In this document: positions 32,916-41,330 of the stretch, in pieces
Layout of the letters: the number at the start of each line of letters is the position of its first letter
Position numbering within the stretch: position 1 is the first letter of the stretch
NCBI GenBank assembly: GCA_965238125.1
Contig: OZ250179.1
Coordinates: forward strand, 5,890,001-5,954,000
DNA length: 64,000 bases
Direction: 5' to 3'
Source: UBA6623 sp965238125
Lineage (GTDB): Bacteria; Acidobacteriota; Terriglobia; Bryobacterales; UBA6623
Program-made: the position numbers and the translations under genes
The notes under the pieces: model-generated
What the model was told of the DNA's origin: nothing
The model's database searches: none
The model's input: only the letters and a program-made list of their open reading frames with translations

Positions 32916-34133
32916 ATGAAGAGCAAGACCTTCTACGGCTGGTTCATCGTGGGCGCGTCCTTCTTCACGATGATGCTGACCGTCGGCGTGACGATCTACG
33001 GCATGCCGTTCTTCTACGAGTTCTACAAAGACGAGTTCGGGTGGACCGACGCCGAAGCCACTCGCGGCGTTCTGATCGGAACCCTGCTCGTGCTTCCGCT
33101 CGGCGGCCTCGTGATCCATCGCTTTTCGCCCCGTAAGCTGATCATGTGCGGCGTCGTGCTGCAGTTGATCGCCCTCAACTGTTTCGGCTTGATGGAGGGC
33201 AACCTCTACCTCTATTGCTTCATCTGGTGCGTGCTGATGACCGGGTTCCTGTTCTCGGGCTTGATTCCCAACCAGGTCATTCTTTCGCAATGGTTTCACA
33301 AGAGCCGCGGCACGGCCTTCGGACTGGCTTACCTGGGGCTCGGGTTGGGCGGAGCCATCTCGCAAAAGTACGTCGCGCTGCCGTTGATCGAGGCTTATGG
33401 CTGGCGCACGGCGTTGCAGTTGACCGGCGGTTTGCTGCTGGTCCTGTTTCCCGTTTTGATATTTTTGGTGCGCGATCACCCGGCCGATAAAGGACTCCAT
33501 GCCGACGGCGCCGACCAGCCGCCGGCGGAAACGAAGGTCGAATCGCTACCCTTCAGCTACATCCTGCGGCAGAAGTCGTTTTGGCTTTTGGCTCTGAGCA
33601 GCTTTTGCAGCATTGGCGCGATCGGCTCGATGGATCATAATTTGCCCTTACTGCTGCGCCGTTCGGGACTGAGCCTGGAAGTGGTGGCGAACACTCACCT
33701 GTACCGGCTCGGTTCCAGCCTCGCGGGCCGTGTCGTGATGGGCCGGTTCGCCGACCGCGTGTCGAAGAAATACGTGATGATCGCGGCGTATCTCTTTGTC
33801 GCGTTGCCGATACCGCTGCTGTTCTACATTGACCGGCCGGGCATCCTCGAAACCTTCGCCGTGATCTTCGGTTTCGGCATGGGCGCCGACTTTATGCTGA
33901 TTCCGCTGATGGCGGCCGAGATCTTCGGAGCCAACTCGCTGGCGCGGACGATGGGCATCATCTGGCCCTTCGATTCAGTCGGACAAGCCATCTGCCCGAA
34001 CATCGTCGCCTATCTGCGCGACCGCTCGGGGAGTTACAAGTTTGGGTTGTTCCTGGTCTTCGCGCTGGCGATGATCGGAGCGATCGGAATTTCCTTCTTG
34101 CCGAAAAAGCGAGCCGACGAGGCCAAGGCCTGA
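32916..34133 (+). CDS. MFS transporter (OFA/monocarboxylate type)
   Basis: ATG 32916 gives 405 residues; a 54-residue extension from ATG 32754 is not conserved-looking. About twelve membrane helices are visible, with TFYGWFIVGASFFTMMLTVG first, then the loop YEFYKDEFGWTDAEATRGVL, and RFADRVSKKYVMIAAYLF mid-protein. The 'Y..F..EFGWS' pattern after helix 1 is typical of OFA/monocarboxylate transporters such as OxlT relatives. Likely substrates are organic acids. It is divergent from modA. Confidence 0.9.
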   Translation: MKSKTFYGWFIVGASFFTMMLTVGVTIYGMPFFYEFYKDEFGWTDAEATRGVLIGTLLVLPLGGLVIHRFSPRKLIMCGVVLQLIALNCFGLMEGNLYLYCFIWCVLMTGFLFSGLIPNQVILSQWFHKSRGTAFGLAYLGLGLGGAISQKYVALPLIEAYGWRTALQLTGGLLLVLFPVLIFLVRDHPADKGLHADGADQPPAETKVESLPFSYILRQKSFWLLALSSFCSIGAIGSMDHNLPLLLRRSGLSLEVVANTHLYRLGSSLAGRVVMGRFADRVSKKYVMIAAYLFVALPIPLLFYIDRPGILETFAVIFGFGMGADFMLIPLMAAEIFGANSLARTMGIIWPFDSVGQAICPNIVAYLRDRSGSYKFGLFLVFALAMIGAIGISFLPKKRADEAKA

Positions 34134-34174
34134 GACCGAGACGCCCAGTGGGGGGCTGAACTCACCGGGACCTA

Positions 34175-35269
34175 TTGAGTCTCGCATAATATCCTGTCAA
34201 TCGAGACAAAGAGAAGACTGTTTCCAGAAAGCGGTAATCAAGCGCGGTTTGCGGCGCATGCGCCGCAGCGTTTTGCGGGCACGTTCGTCGAGTTCCCAGT
34301 AGTCCTTCGGACAGACGTTCGGCAACTCGTGCTGTTTCCAGTACGCCCAGATGTATTCCACCGGATTCAGCTCCGGCGCATACGCCGGCAAATACTCCGT
34401 CACGATATGGCCTTGCGAGAGTTCAATGAACTCTCGCACCATCCGACTGCGATGCGCCGGCAAGCGGTCCCAGACGATCATCAACGGGCCGTCCATGTGG
34501 CGAACCAAGGCCTTCAGAAAGTCGATGACCTCCAACTCGCCAATCGCGCCGGGATAGAGCCGAAAGTAAAAGTTGCGCAACGTCAACCCGGCCGACACCG
34601 AAAGCTTCTGCCAATTGAAGTTGAACTCCAGCAGCGGCGTCTCGCCGCGCGGCGCCCAGGTGCGGCAACGATGCGGCTTCTGACTCCATCCGCTTTCGTC
34701 GATGAAGACGATCGTGCGGTCTTGTTTGCGGGCTTTTTTTTAATGGCCGGCCACCTCTTGCACTTCCAGTCGCGGATGGCCTCTTCGTTGCGCTCGCGGG
34801 CTTTGCCGACCGGGCGTTGCGGGCTCCAGCCGAGCGCCCGCAGGATCTTCCAGACATGGCCCTCGTGATAGCGCACGCCGAACTCGTCTCGGATCAGACG
34901 AGCCACCCGCGGACAGCTCCACAACGGCGTCGGGAAGCCGTGCGCCTCGGGGCCTTCGAGCAGCAGGATCTCCAGGCGTTCGAGCTGCGTGGCGTCTAAT
35001 AGCGGCTTGCGGCCGGCGCGGCCGGCCTTGCGCAGCCCGGCCTCGCCTTGCGCTAGGTACTGTCGTCGCCACTCACTGACGGTTTGGCGGGCGACTGTCA
35101 GACGCCTGGCGGTTTCGGACTGATTGAGTCCTTCATCGAGCAAACGCATCGCTTCGAAACGGCGTTTCTCCAATGCTTCGAAATCGCGGCGCTTTCCTTT
35201 CGGTGTTCCCATACATAAGAATACGTACGGCAACACCAAAAGGTGTCACTCTATTTTGCGAGACTCAAT
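34175..35269 (-). mobile_element. IS630-family insertion sequence, copy 1
   Basis: The element runs from TTGAGTCTCGCATAATAT to the matching inverted end (reverse complement TTGAGTCTCGCAAAATA) and is flanked by TA on both sides (34173-34174 and 35270-35271), the target duplication of IS630/Tc1-type elements. It is 1095 bp and carries one transposase in two frames. A second, closely related copy in the same orientation starts 160 bp further on. Confidence 0.9.
34197..35212 (-). CDS. IS630-family transposase, copy 1 (read through a -1 frameshift)
   Basis: The first frame, from ATG 35212, encodes an N-terminal helix-turn-helix (NQSETARRLTVARQTVSEWR) and a second DNA-binding region (GPEAHGFPTPLWSCPRVARL). 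At a run of eight A's (34734-34741 as T's on the plus strand) the reading must shift by -1 to continue as KPARKQDRTIVFIDESG. This is the first catalytic Asp of a DDE domain, followed by IVWDRLPAHRSRM (second Asp) and PELNPVEYIWAYWK (Glu). The same A8 site and frames occur in copy 2, so the shift looks programmed, as in many IS630 elements. The fused protein would have about 338 residues. Confidence 0.85.
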
Positions 35270-35430
35270 AGACCACGTGAAAAGACACGTTTCCCCGACC
35301 TTGTTGGGAAGGCGTCGAGCTGCCGGCGCGGAGGAAACCACTTGCCAAACAGAGCCGCATCGCCACGCGATGCGGTCACTCAAGAAGTGCTTTGCCGCCA
35401 AACAAACTTTCTCAAGCGGTCGTGGCACTA

Positions 35431-36523
35431 CTGAGTCTCGCATAATATACTGTCAATCGAGACAAAGAGAAGACTGTTTCCAGAAAGCGGTAATCAAGCG
35501 CGGTTTGCGGCGCATTCGCCGCAGCGCTTTGCGGGCGCGCTCGTCGAGTTCCCAGTAGTCCTTCGGGCAGACGTTGGGCAACTCGTGCTGCTTCCAGTAC
35601 GCCCAAATGTATTCCACCGGGTTCAACTCCGGCGCATAGGGCGGCAAGTACTCCGTTGCGATGTGATCCTCGGAGAGCTGGATGAACTCCCGCACCAGGC
35701 GGCTGCGGTGCGCCGGCAGCCGGTCCCAGACGATCAGCAGTGGGCCGTCGATGTGGCGCACCAAAGCCTTCAGGAAGTCGATGACCTCCAGCTCGCCGAT
35801 CGCGCCGGGATAGAGCCGGAAGTAAAAGTTGCGCAACGTCAGCCCGGCCGACACCGACAGCTTGTCCCAGTTGAAGTTGAACTCCAACACCGGTGTCTCG
35901 CCGCGCGGCGCCCAGGTGCGGCAACGATGCGGCTTCTGACTCAATCCGCTTTCGTCGATGAAGACGATCGTACGTTCTTCTTTGCGGGCTTTTTTTTAAT
36001 GGCCGGCCAAGTCTTGCGCTGCCAGCCGCGGATGGCCTCTTCGTTGCGCTCCCGCGCTTTGCCGACGGGCCGTTGCGGGCTCCAACCGAGCGCCCGCAGG
36101 ATCTTCCAGACATGGCCCTCGTGATAGCGCACGCCGAACTCGTCTCCGATCAGACGAGCGACCCGCGGACAGCTCCACAGCGGCGTCGGGAAGCCGTGCG
36201 CCTCGGGGCCTTCCAGCAGCAACGCCTCGAGGCGTTCGAGCTGCGCGGCGTCCAACAGCGGCTTACGGCCGGCGCGGCCGGCCTGGCGCAACCCGGCTTC
36301 GCCGTCACGCCGGTATCGTCGCAGCCACTCGCTGACGCTTTGCCGCGCGACCTTCAATCGCCTCGCTGTCTCGGACTGACTACAGCCTTGCTCGACCAAC
36401 CGGATCGCTTTGAAACGGCGCTTCTCCAGGGCCTCGAAATCCCGCCGTACGCCTTTTGTATTTCCCATACATACAAAGACGTACGTACCCCAAAAAGGTG
36501 TCATCTTATTTTGCGAGACTCAA
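35431..36523 (-). mobile_element. IS630-family insertion sequence, copy 2
   Basis: The ends are CTGAGTCTCGCATAATAT (left, with one changed base compared with copy 1) and the complement of TTGAGTCTCGCAAAATA (right), flanked by TA (35429-35430 and 36524-36525). Length is 1093 bp. Copies 1 and 2 are the same element type, diverged by scattered base changes, and are tandem in the same orientation. The 160 bp between them (35272-35428) is not obviously coding. Confidence 0.9.
35453..36468 (-). CDS. IS630-family transposase, copy 2 (read through a -1 frameshift)
   Basis: ATG 36468 starts the first frame (HTH around CSQSETARRLKVARQSVSEW), which ends at TGA 35941 unless ribosomes slip by -1 on AAAAAAAAG. 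The second frame then gives ERTIVFIDESGLSQKPHRCR, LLIVWDRLPAHRSRLVREF and ELNPVEYIWAYWKQ, so the DDE triad is complete. The second frame ends at 35453. Catalytic residues are intact in both copies, so both could be active if the frameshift works. Confidence 0.85.
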
Positions 36524-36525
36524 TA

Positions 36526-36781
36526 GGTAACAGTTTATGCCAAGCACATAGGTAACACTTTTCGTCCAGGGGAGGGCGCAGGCGCCGGTCGGTCCCCGTC
36601 GCGGCCCGGCTCACGGTTCACGGTTAACGGTTCACGTAATTCGGCGACACGTAATTCGGCGACACATAATTCGGCCCATCACGCACGTAAGAAAAATATT
36701 TCCCCTTTATTCCCAATCACTTAGAAAATCCAACCACCCGCTACCCTTCCACCTCTGCCTTATCCTGGTAACGAGGTAACC
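36526..36781. other. Spacer with IS-end-like and tandem repeats
   Basis: Just after the second IS630 copy, 'taggtaacagttt' (36524-36536) and 'ataggtaacacttt' (36549-36562) form a direct repeat of the kind found at IS481-type ends, so another insertion may have left a scar. Further on are three 15-bp units of acgtaattcggcgac (36634-36677, the last diverged), preceded by 'ggttcacggttaacggttcac'. The ribosome-binding region of the next gene is 'taacgaggtaacc'. No gene is supported. Confidence 0.45.
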
Positions 36782-37612
36782 ATGGCCACCAACAAGCAAA
36801 CCCGCGCCAACCGCGAAAACGCCAAAAAATCCACCGGACCACGCACCGCCGGCGGCAAGGCCCGCTCTTCCAAGAACGCTCTCAAGCACGGCCTGCTCTC
36901 CCAAGACTCCGTCCTGCCCGGCGAAGCCCCCGAAGAATTCGACCGTCAACTCACCGCCATCGAGGACTGGGTTCTCCCCCGCAACCCGCTGGAACGCGAA
37001 ATCTGCCGCCAAATCACCGACGCCTCTTGGCGCATGCAGCGCCTCTCCCGCATCGAGACGGCTATCATCACCGCCAACATCAACCACACCCGCCGCCACA
37101 ACCGCCAGTTCCACCCCGACGTCGAACTCGACCGCCAAGGCCGCACCAAGCTGCTCGGCGAAGCCATGATCGGCCACACCAACTCCGTCGTCCAACTCTC
37201 GCGCTACGACGGACATCTCACCCGCCGCTTCTACCGCGCCGTCGAACTGCTCACCGAGATCCGCCAAGGCGAGCGAAAATCCCGCGAGGCCCGCGAGGCC
37301 CGCAACAAAGGCGATCACGGCTTCGACGTCTACAGCCCCACCGCCCCGCCCGAGTTTCAGCATCAATACATCCCCGCCAAACCCGACATAATCAACCGAG
37401 CCGCCCCCAACCGAGCCGTCCCAAACCGAGCCGCGCACGTAAGTGATCGGTATCAGACGAACCCCCAAGACCATAAGAAAGGCGGCGGACCCGAAGCATC
37501 CCACGACCGCGCCCCCACCAGCCACCGCCCCCCCACCACCAACTCGGTCAACCCACCCACCGCCGAAACCCGCCCCACCACGCCCGCGAAAGCGCCGCCA
37601 CCCCTACGTTAG
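36782..37612 (+). CDS. STGPRT-family protein of unknown function
   Basis: The 276-residue protein opens ATNKQTRANRENAKKSTGPR, TAGGKARSSKNALKHGLLSQ. This belongs to a family of uncharacterised proteins common in Acidobacteriota and Planctomycetes whose N-terminus reads 'NRANAQKSTGPRTPEGKARS'. The middle part is helical and charged (LEREICRQITDASWRMQRLS). From about residue 198 the sequence is low-complexity (NRAAPNRAVPNRAAHVSDRY and Pro/Thr-rich). It is encoded by DNA that matches dispersed repeat R6 and a G-poor tract, so the C-terminus looks like captured repeat. I do not know the function. Confidence 0.65.
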   Translation: MATNKQTRANRENAKKSTGPRTAGGKARSSKNALKHGLLSQDSVLPGEAPEEFDRQLTAIEDWVLPRNPLEREICRQITDASWRMQRLSRIETAIITANINHTRRHNRQFHPDVELDRQGRTKLLGEAMIGHTNSVVQLSRYDGHLTRRFYRAVELLTEIRQGERKSREAREARNKGDHGFDVYSPTAPPEFQHQYIPAKPDIINRAAPNRAVPNRAAHVSDRYQTNPQDHKKGGGPEASHDRAPTSHRPPTTNSVNPPTAETRPTTPAKAPPPLR

Positions 37613-38053
37613 CCGCCGCCAAACGCGGCCCGAAACAACCGAACCCCCCCCCAACGCCACATCTCCATCCAAAATCCCTCAAAAACCCACTTCCAATCAA
37701 TCCACCACCCCAAGACCCTCTCCAAACCCCCCAAGTCCGCCCAAGTCCGGCCCTGGCCCAAGCCCCCGCCGACAATCCACCCTCGTAATGGTCGCCCCAG
37801 ACCATCCACGAGCACCCAAACCGCCGCATGCTGAGCTAATAAATCATACAAATACTTTAATATCAATAACTTAACAAAACCCTCCATGGCCCTCCAAAAA
37901 CGACCATACGAACCCAAAACACGGCCCAAAGAGCCCCCCCTATTGCAATCCAAGCCCGGTGAAAGCGCGGTGAACCGGGCTCCCCCCCCGTTCATGTGGC
38001 GCAGCCACCGGTTACCCCGGCGGCCTACAGCGCGTCTTACACTGGAGAAAGCC
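37613..38053. other. C/A-rich, G-poor tract before the M16 gene
   Basis: From about 37480 to 37880 the plus strand is strongly skewed: runs such as 'ccccaccaccaactcggtcaacccacc' and 'aaccccccccccaacgccacatctcc' contain almost no G. After 37860 the skew fades through 'taacaaaaccctccatgg' into 'ccccccctattgcaatccaagcccggtgaaagcgcgg'. The piece 'ccaagcccggtgaa.gcgggctga' also occurs near 46230 in a repeat region. No gene is visible. Frames here lack codon structure. Confidence 0.4.
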
Positions 38054-39721
38054 ATGCCGGTACTCCAACGTCGATTCCTCTCCGCCGCATTCGCCACCGT
38101 ATTTCTTGCCGTTTCGATTGGGGCTGCTTGGGCGCAGCGCGTCGAACCTCGCGTCCACACGCTCGAAAACGGGATGAAATTTCTGCTCGTTCCGCGCAAA
38201 GGCGACCCCAATATCTCTTGCGGCTGGGTGGCCAAAGTCGGCTCGGTCAATGAACGTCCCGGGGTGACCGGCGTGGCGCACCTTTTCGAGCACATGATGT
38301 TCAAGGGAACGCATGTGATCGGGACGTCGGATATCGAGCAAGACTTGAAGATCATCGAGCGGCTCGACGCCGTCAAGAGCGAGATCCGGCGACAGGAGGA
38401 AGACCTGATCGAGAAACACCGCCGCGGGCTGATCGACGACCCCAAAGACCCGGCGGCGCGCACGGAGCGCCACAAAGAGTTGCTGGCTGAGTTCGACGAA
38501 CTGCTCGCGCGGCAGAAAGACCTGCTCATCAAAGACGATTTCAGCCGCATCTATCGCACCGCCGGTGGTTCGGGAATGAATGCCGGAACGAGCTGGGACT
38601 ACACGATCTATTTCGTCAATGTCCCGGCCAACAAGCTCGAGCTGTGGTACTGGATGGAGTCGGACCGGTTGGTCAATCCGGTGTTCCGCGAGTTCTACAG
38701 CGAGCGTGACGTGGTGCACGAAGAGCGCCGTATGCGGGTTGATTCGACGCCGACCGGGAAACTCGAGGAACAGTTCGACGCGATGTTCTGGCAGTCGTCG
38801 CCCTACAGTTGGCCGATCATCGGTTGGCCGAGCGATTTGGAAGGGATCACGCGCGAGGAGGCGCTGGACTTCTTTTCGGTCTACTACGCGCCGAATAACC
38901 TGACGGCGGCGCTGGTCGGAGACTTCGATCCCGACGAGGCCATCGCGTTGGCCGAGCGCTATTTCGGGCGGCTCGAGCGCGGCCCGCGGCGACCCGAGCC
39001 GGTCCGCACGCGCGAGGTCGAGCAGCTCGGCGAGAAGCGCATGACCGGGCACGCGGAAACCGTCCCGAGCGTGAGCGTTCGGTATCACACCGTCGCCGAC
39101 GCGCATGTGGATGAGCCGGCGTTGTTGATGTTGTCGGGTGTTCTCAACGGCCGCACCGGGCGCTTGTACGAGTCGCTCGTACTCGAACAGAAAGTCGCCA
39201 CCAACGCGGGCGCGGGCGTGTCGGGGCTGAAGTTCGACGGGTATTTCAGTGTCAGCGGTGTTGCCGCCGAGGGGCATACTCCGGAAGACGTGGAAAAGGC
39301 GCTGGACAAGGAGATCGAGGCGCTACAGCAAGCTTTGGTCAGCGAGCGCGAGATTCAGAAAGTCAAGAACCAACAGCTTGCCGGCGATTTTCGGCGGTTG
39401 CGCTCGAAGACCAGCCTGATGATGCAGTTGCTCGTCTACGACGCCATGGGGAGTTGGGAGAACATCAACAAGTTTTCCGACCGCATCCAAGCCGTTACGC
39501 GGGAAGACATTCAGCGGGTTGCGAAGAAATACTTCCGGCCGGAGAATCGAACGGTGGCCGTTTACTACACCAAACCGGGGGGTAAGAGCGGCCCGGAAAA
39601 AATGGGGACAGTCCGCTTCGCGCCGGACGCACTGGTTGATTCCACGAGTCTGATTCAGCCGGCGCTCGGTACGGTCCCCAATTTTTCCGGGCCGGGCGGC
39701 GGGCCGGGAGGTGCGCGATGA
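38054..39721 (+). CDS. M16 metallopeptidase, catalytic subunit
   Basis: ATG 38054 gives 555 residues with a signal peptide (RRFLSAAFATVFLAVSIGAA). The inverted zinc motif H76-L-F-E79-H80 is in GVAHLFEHMMFKGT and the third Glu region is SERDVVHEERRMRV. Between them sits an extra, highly charged helical insertion of about 70 residues (AVKSEIRRQEEDLIEKHRRG), not usual in this family. The second M16 domain follows (RYHTVADAHVDEPALLMLSG). It overlaps the next gene by 4 bp. The pair resembles bacterial two-subunit M16 peptidases (one active, one inactive) that degrade peptides in the periplasm. The last 40 residues are encoded across an inverted repeat. Confidence 0.9.
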   Translation: MPVLQRRFLSAAFATVFLAVSIGAAWAQRVEPRVHTLENGMKFLLVPRKGDPNISCGWVAKVGSVNERPGVTGVAHLFEHMMFKGTHVIGTSDIEQDLKIIERLDAVKSEIRRQEEDLIEKHRRGLIDDPKDPAARTERHKELLAEFDELLARQKDLLIKDDFSRIYRTAGGSGMNAGTSWDYTIYFVNVPANKLELWYWMESDRLVNPVFREFYSERDVVHEERRMRVDSTPTGKLEEQFDAMFWQSSPYSWPIIGWPSDLEGITREEALDFFSVYYAPNNLTAALVGDFDPDEAIALAERYFGRLERGPRRPEPVRTREVEQLGEKRMTGHAETVPSVSVRYHTVADAHVDEPALLMLSGVLNGRTGRLYESLVLEQKVATNAGAGVSGLKFDGYFSVSGVAAEGHTPEDVEKALDKEIEALQQALVSEREIQKVKNQQLAGDFRRLRSKTSLMMQLLVYDAMGSWENINKFSDRIQAVTREDIQRVAKKYFRPENRTVAVYYTKPGGKSGPEKMGTVRFAPDALVDSTSLIQPALGTVPNFSGPGGGPGGAR

Positions 39722-41241
39722 AGCACCGCAACAGCCTTTACAGATTGAAACGCCGTGAATGGTTGCGTCTGGCCGGCGCGACGGCGCTGGCACCCGGCTC
39801 GCTATTCGGAGCGGAAAGCGACATTCCCGCGCACCCGAGCGAACTCGAGTACGCCGGCCTTGATTTTGAACCGCCGCGCGCCGAAGAGCATCGTCACGAG
39901 CTGCCTCGCGGAGCGGTTGCCTATTTGGTCGAGGACCATCAATTGCCGCTCATTCGGCTGGGCGTAACCGTGCGCACGGGCGGCTACTTGGTTCCCGACG
40001 AGCATCTCGGGCTGGCTTCGATGACCGGGTCGCAGATGAGGGCCGGGGGGACGGAATCGATGTCGGCGCGAGAGTTCGACGAAGAGGTGGCGTTTCTGGC
40101 GACGGAAATCAACAGCCGTATCGGTGGGACATCGGCCCGCGCCGGGCTTGACTGCTTGAAGCAAAATCTCGAGCCGTCGCTGGCCCTGTTTTTCGATATG
40201 CTGCGGAGCCCGGCCTTCGACGCGGAGCGGCTCGAACTGGCGCGGCGGCGCAGTTTGCAGGGCATGGAGCGGCGTAACGATCGCACCGACGGCATCGAGG
40301 GCCGTGAGTTTCGACGCTTGATGCGCGGAGACGACCACTTTTCGGCGAAGTCGACCACCAAGGCCACGATCGAAGCCGTCACGCCGGAGCTGATGAAGGC
40401 GTTTCACGCGCGCTACTATCACCCGTCATCGTTGATTTTCGCGGCGGCTGGAGATTTCGACTCGAAAGATTTGTTGAAGCGGCTGGGTGACGCCCTTGGC
40501 GAGGGTTGGTCGAGTGAAGTACCCGAGGTGCCTCCGGTTCCCGCACCCGACTTCCGGCCGGCGCCCGGCCTGGCGATGGTCGACAAGCCCGACGTCAATC
40601 AGTCGCGCGTCTCGATCGGCCACCTGGGCATTCAGCGCGACAACCCGGATCACATCGCCGTGATGATCATGAACTCGATTCTCGGCGGCGGCGGGTTTAC
40701 GTCGCGCATTATGACGCGTGTTCGCTCCGACGAGGGCCTGGCGTACTCGGCGACCTCGAGTTTCCGAGCGGGCACTTATTACCCCGGCGTGTTTCGGGCA
40801 TCCTTTCAATCGAAGAACTCGAGTTGCGTGCAAGCCACCGCGATTGTGCTCGAGGAGATCAAACGGATTCGCAACGAAAAGGTTTCTCAGCTGGAATTGG
40901 ACACGGCGAAGAACTACATCATTGGAATCTTTCCGCGCCTCTTTGCCACCGCCTCGATGGTGGTGGGAACCTTCGCCGACGACGAGTATACGAACCGCGA
41001 AAAAGACTATTGGAGCCGCTATCGAGACCGTGTGGCGGCGGTGACGGTCGACGATGTGCTGAGTGTGGCTGAGAAGTATCTGCGGCCCGAGGGCGCTGTT
41101 ATTTTGGCTGTGGGGCATGTGGAAGAGATGCTCGCGGGTAATCCTGAAAAGCCCGAATACAAGTTTGAAAAGTTTTCCGGAGAGGGCGGGATTCGGCGCA
41201 TTCCGCTGCCTGATCCGATGACGATGGAGTATGCGGGATAA
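39718..41241 (+). CDS. M16-family protein, non-catalytic partner subunit
   Basis: The 507-residue protein starts at ATG 39718 in an ATGA overlap with the catalytic gene. Its N-terminus has a twin-arginine-like run (RREWLRLAGATALAPGSLFG), so export is likely. The position of HxxEH is occupied by LGLASMTGSQM, so zinc cannot bind. The C-terminal part keeps the R/Y pair used by partner subunits: FTSRIMTRVRSDEGLAYSAT. In heterodimeric M16 peptidases the inactive subunit helps hold substrates. Tight coupling fits 1:1 assembly. Confidence 0.9.
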   Translation: MKHRNSLYRLKRREWLRLAGATALAPGSLFGAESDIPAHPSELEYAGLDFEPPRAEEHRHELPRGAVAYLVEDHQLPLIRLGVTVRTGGYLVPDEHLGLASMTGSQMRAGGTESMSAREFDEEVAFLATEINSRIGGTSARAGLDCLKQNLEPSLALFFDMLRSPAFDAERLELARRRSLQGMERRNDRTDGIEGREFRRLMRGDDHFSAKSTTKATIEAVTPELMKAFHARYYHPSSLIFAAAGDFDSKDLLKRLGDALGEGWSSEVPEVPPVPAPDFRPAPGLAMVDKPDVNQSRVSIGHLGIQRDNPDHIAVMIMNSILGGGGFTSRIMTRVRSDEGLAYSATSSFRAGTYYPGVFRASFQSKNSSCVQATAIVLEEIKRIRNEKVSQLELDTAKNYIIGIFPRLFATASMVVGTFADDEYTNREKDYWSRYRDRVAAVTVDDVLSVAEKYLRPEGAVILAVGHVEEMLAGNPEKPEYKFEKFSGEGGIRRIPLPDPMTMEYAG

Positions 41242-41244
41242 AGC

Positions 41245-41300
41245 CGAGACATGTCGGCACGAATGCCGACACGGCGCGCCTGGAGCCGTGCGCCACGTCG
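41245..41300. repeat. Dispersed palindromic repeat R4
   Basis: The gap between the M16 partner gene and trpS is filled by CATGTCGGCACGAATGCCGA followed by a second stem (GGCGCGCCtgga...GTGCGCC). Other copies lie at about 19015 and 56871. The trpS start is about 30 bp further on. Confidence 0.65.
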
Positions 41301-41330
41301 ACGGCGAGGTCGATAGAATGACAAGTTCGT

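Noticed and set aside
36634..36677. Three 15-bp tandem units as a CRISPR array
   Set aside because: Units follow each other without spacers and there are no cas genes; it is a simple tandem repeat.
38012..39277. A 421-codon minus-strand frame over the M16 peptidase
   Set aside because: Antisense shadow of a strong family match with HxxEH.
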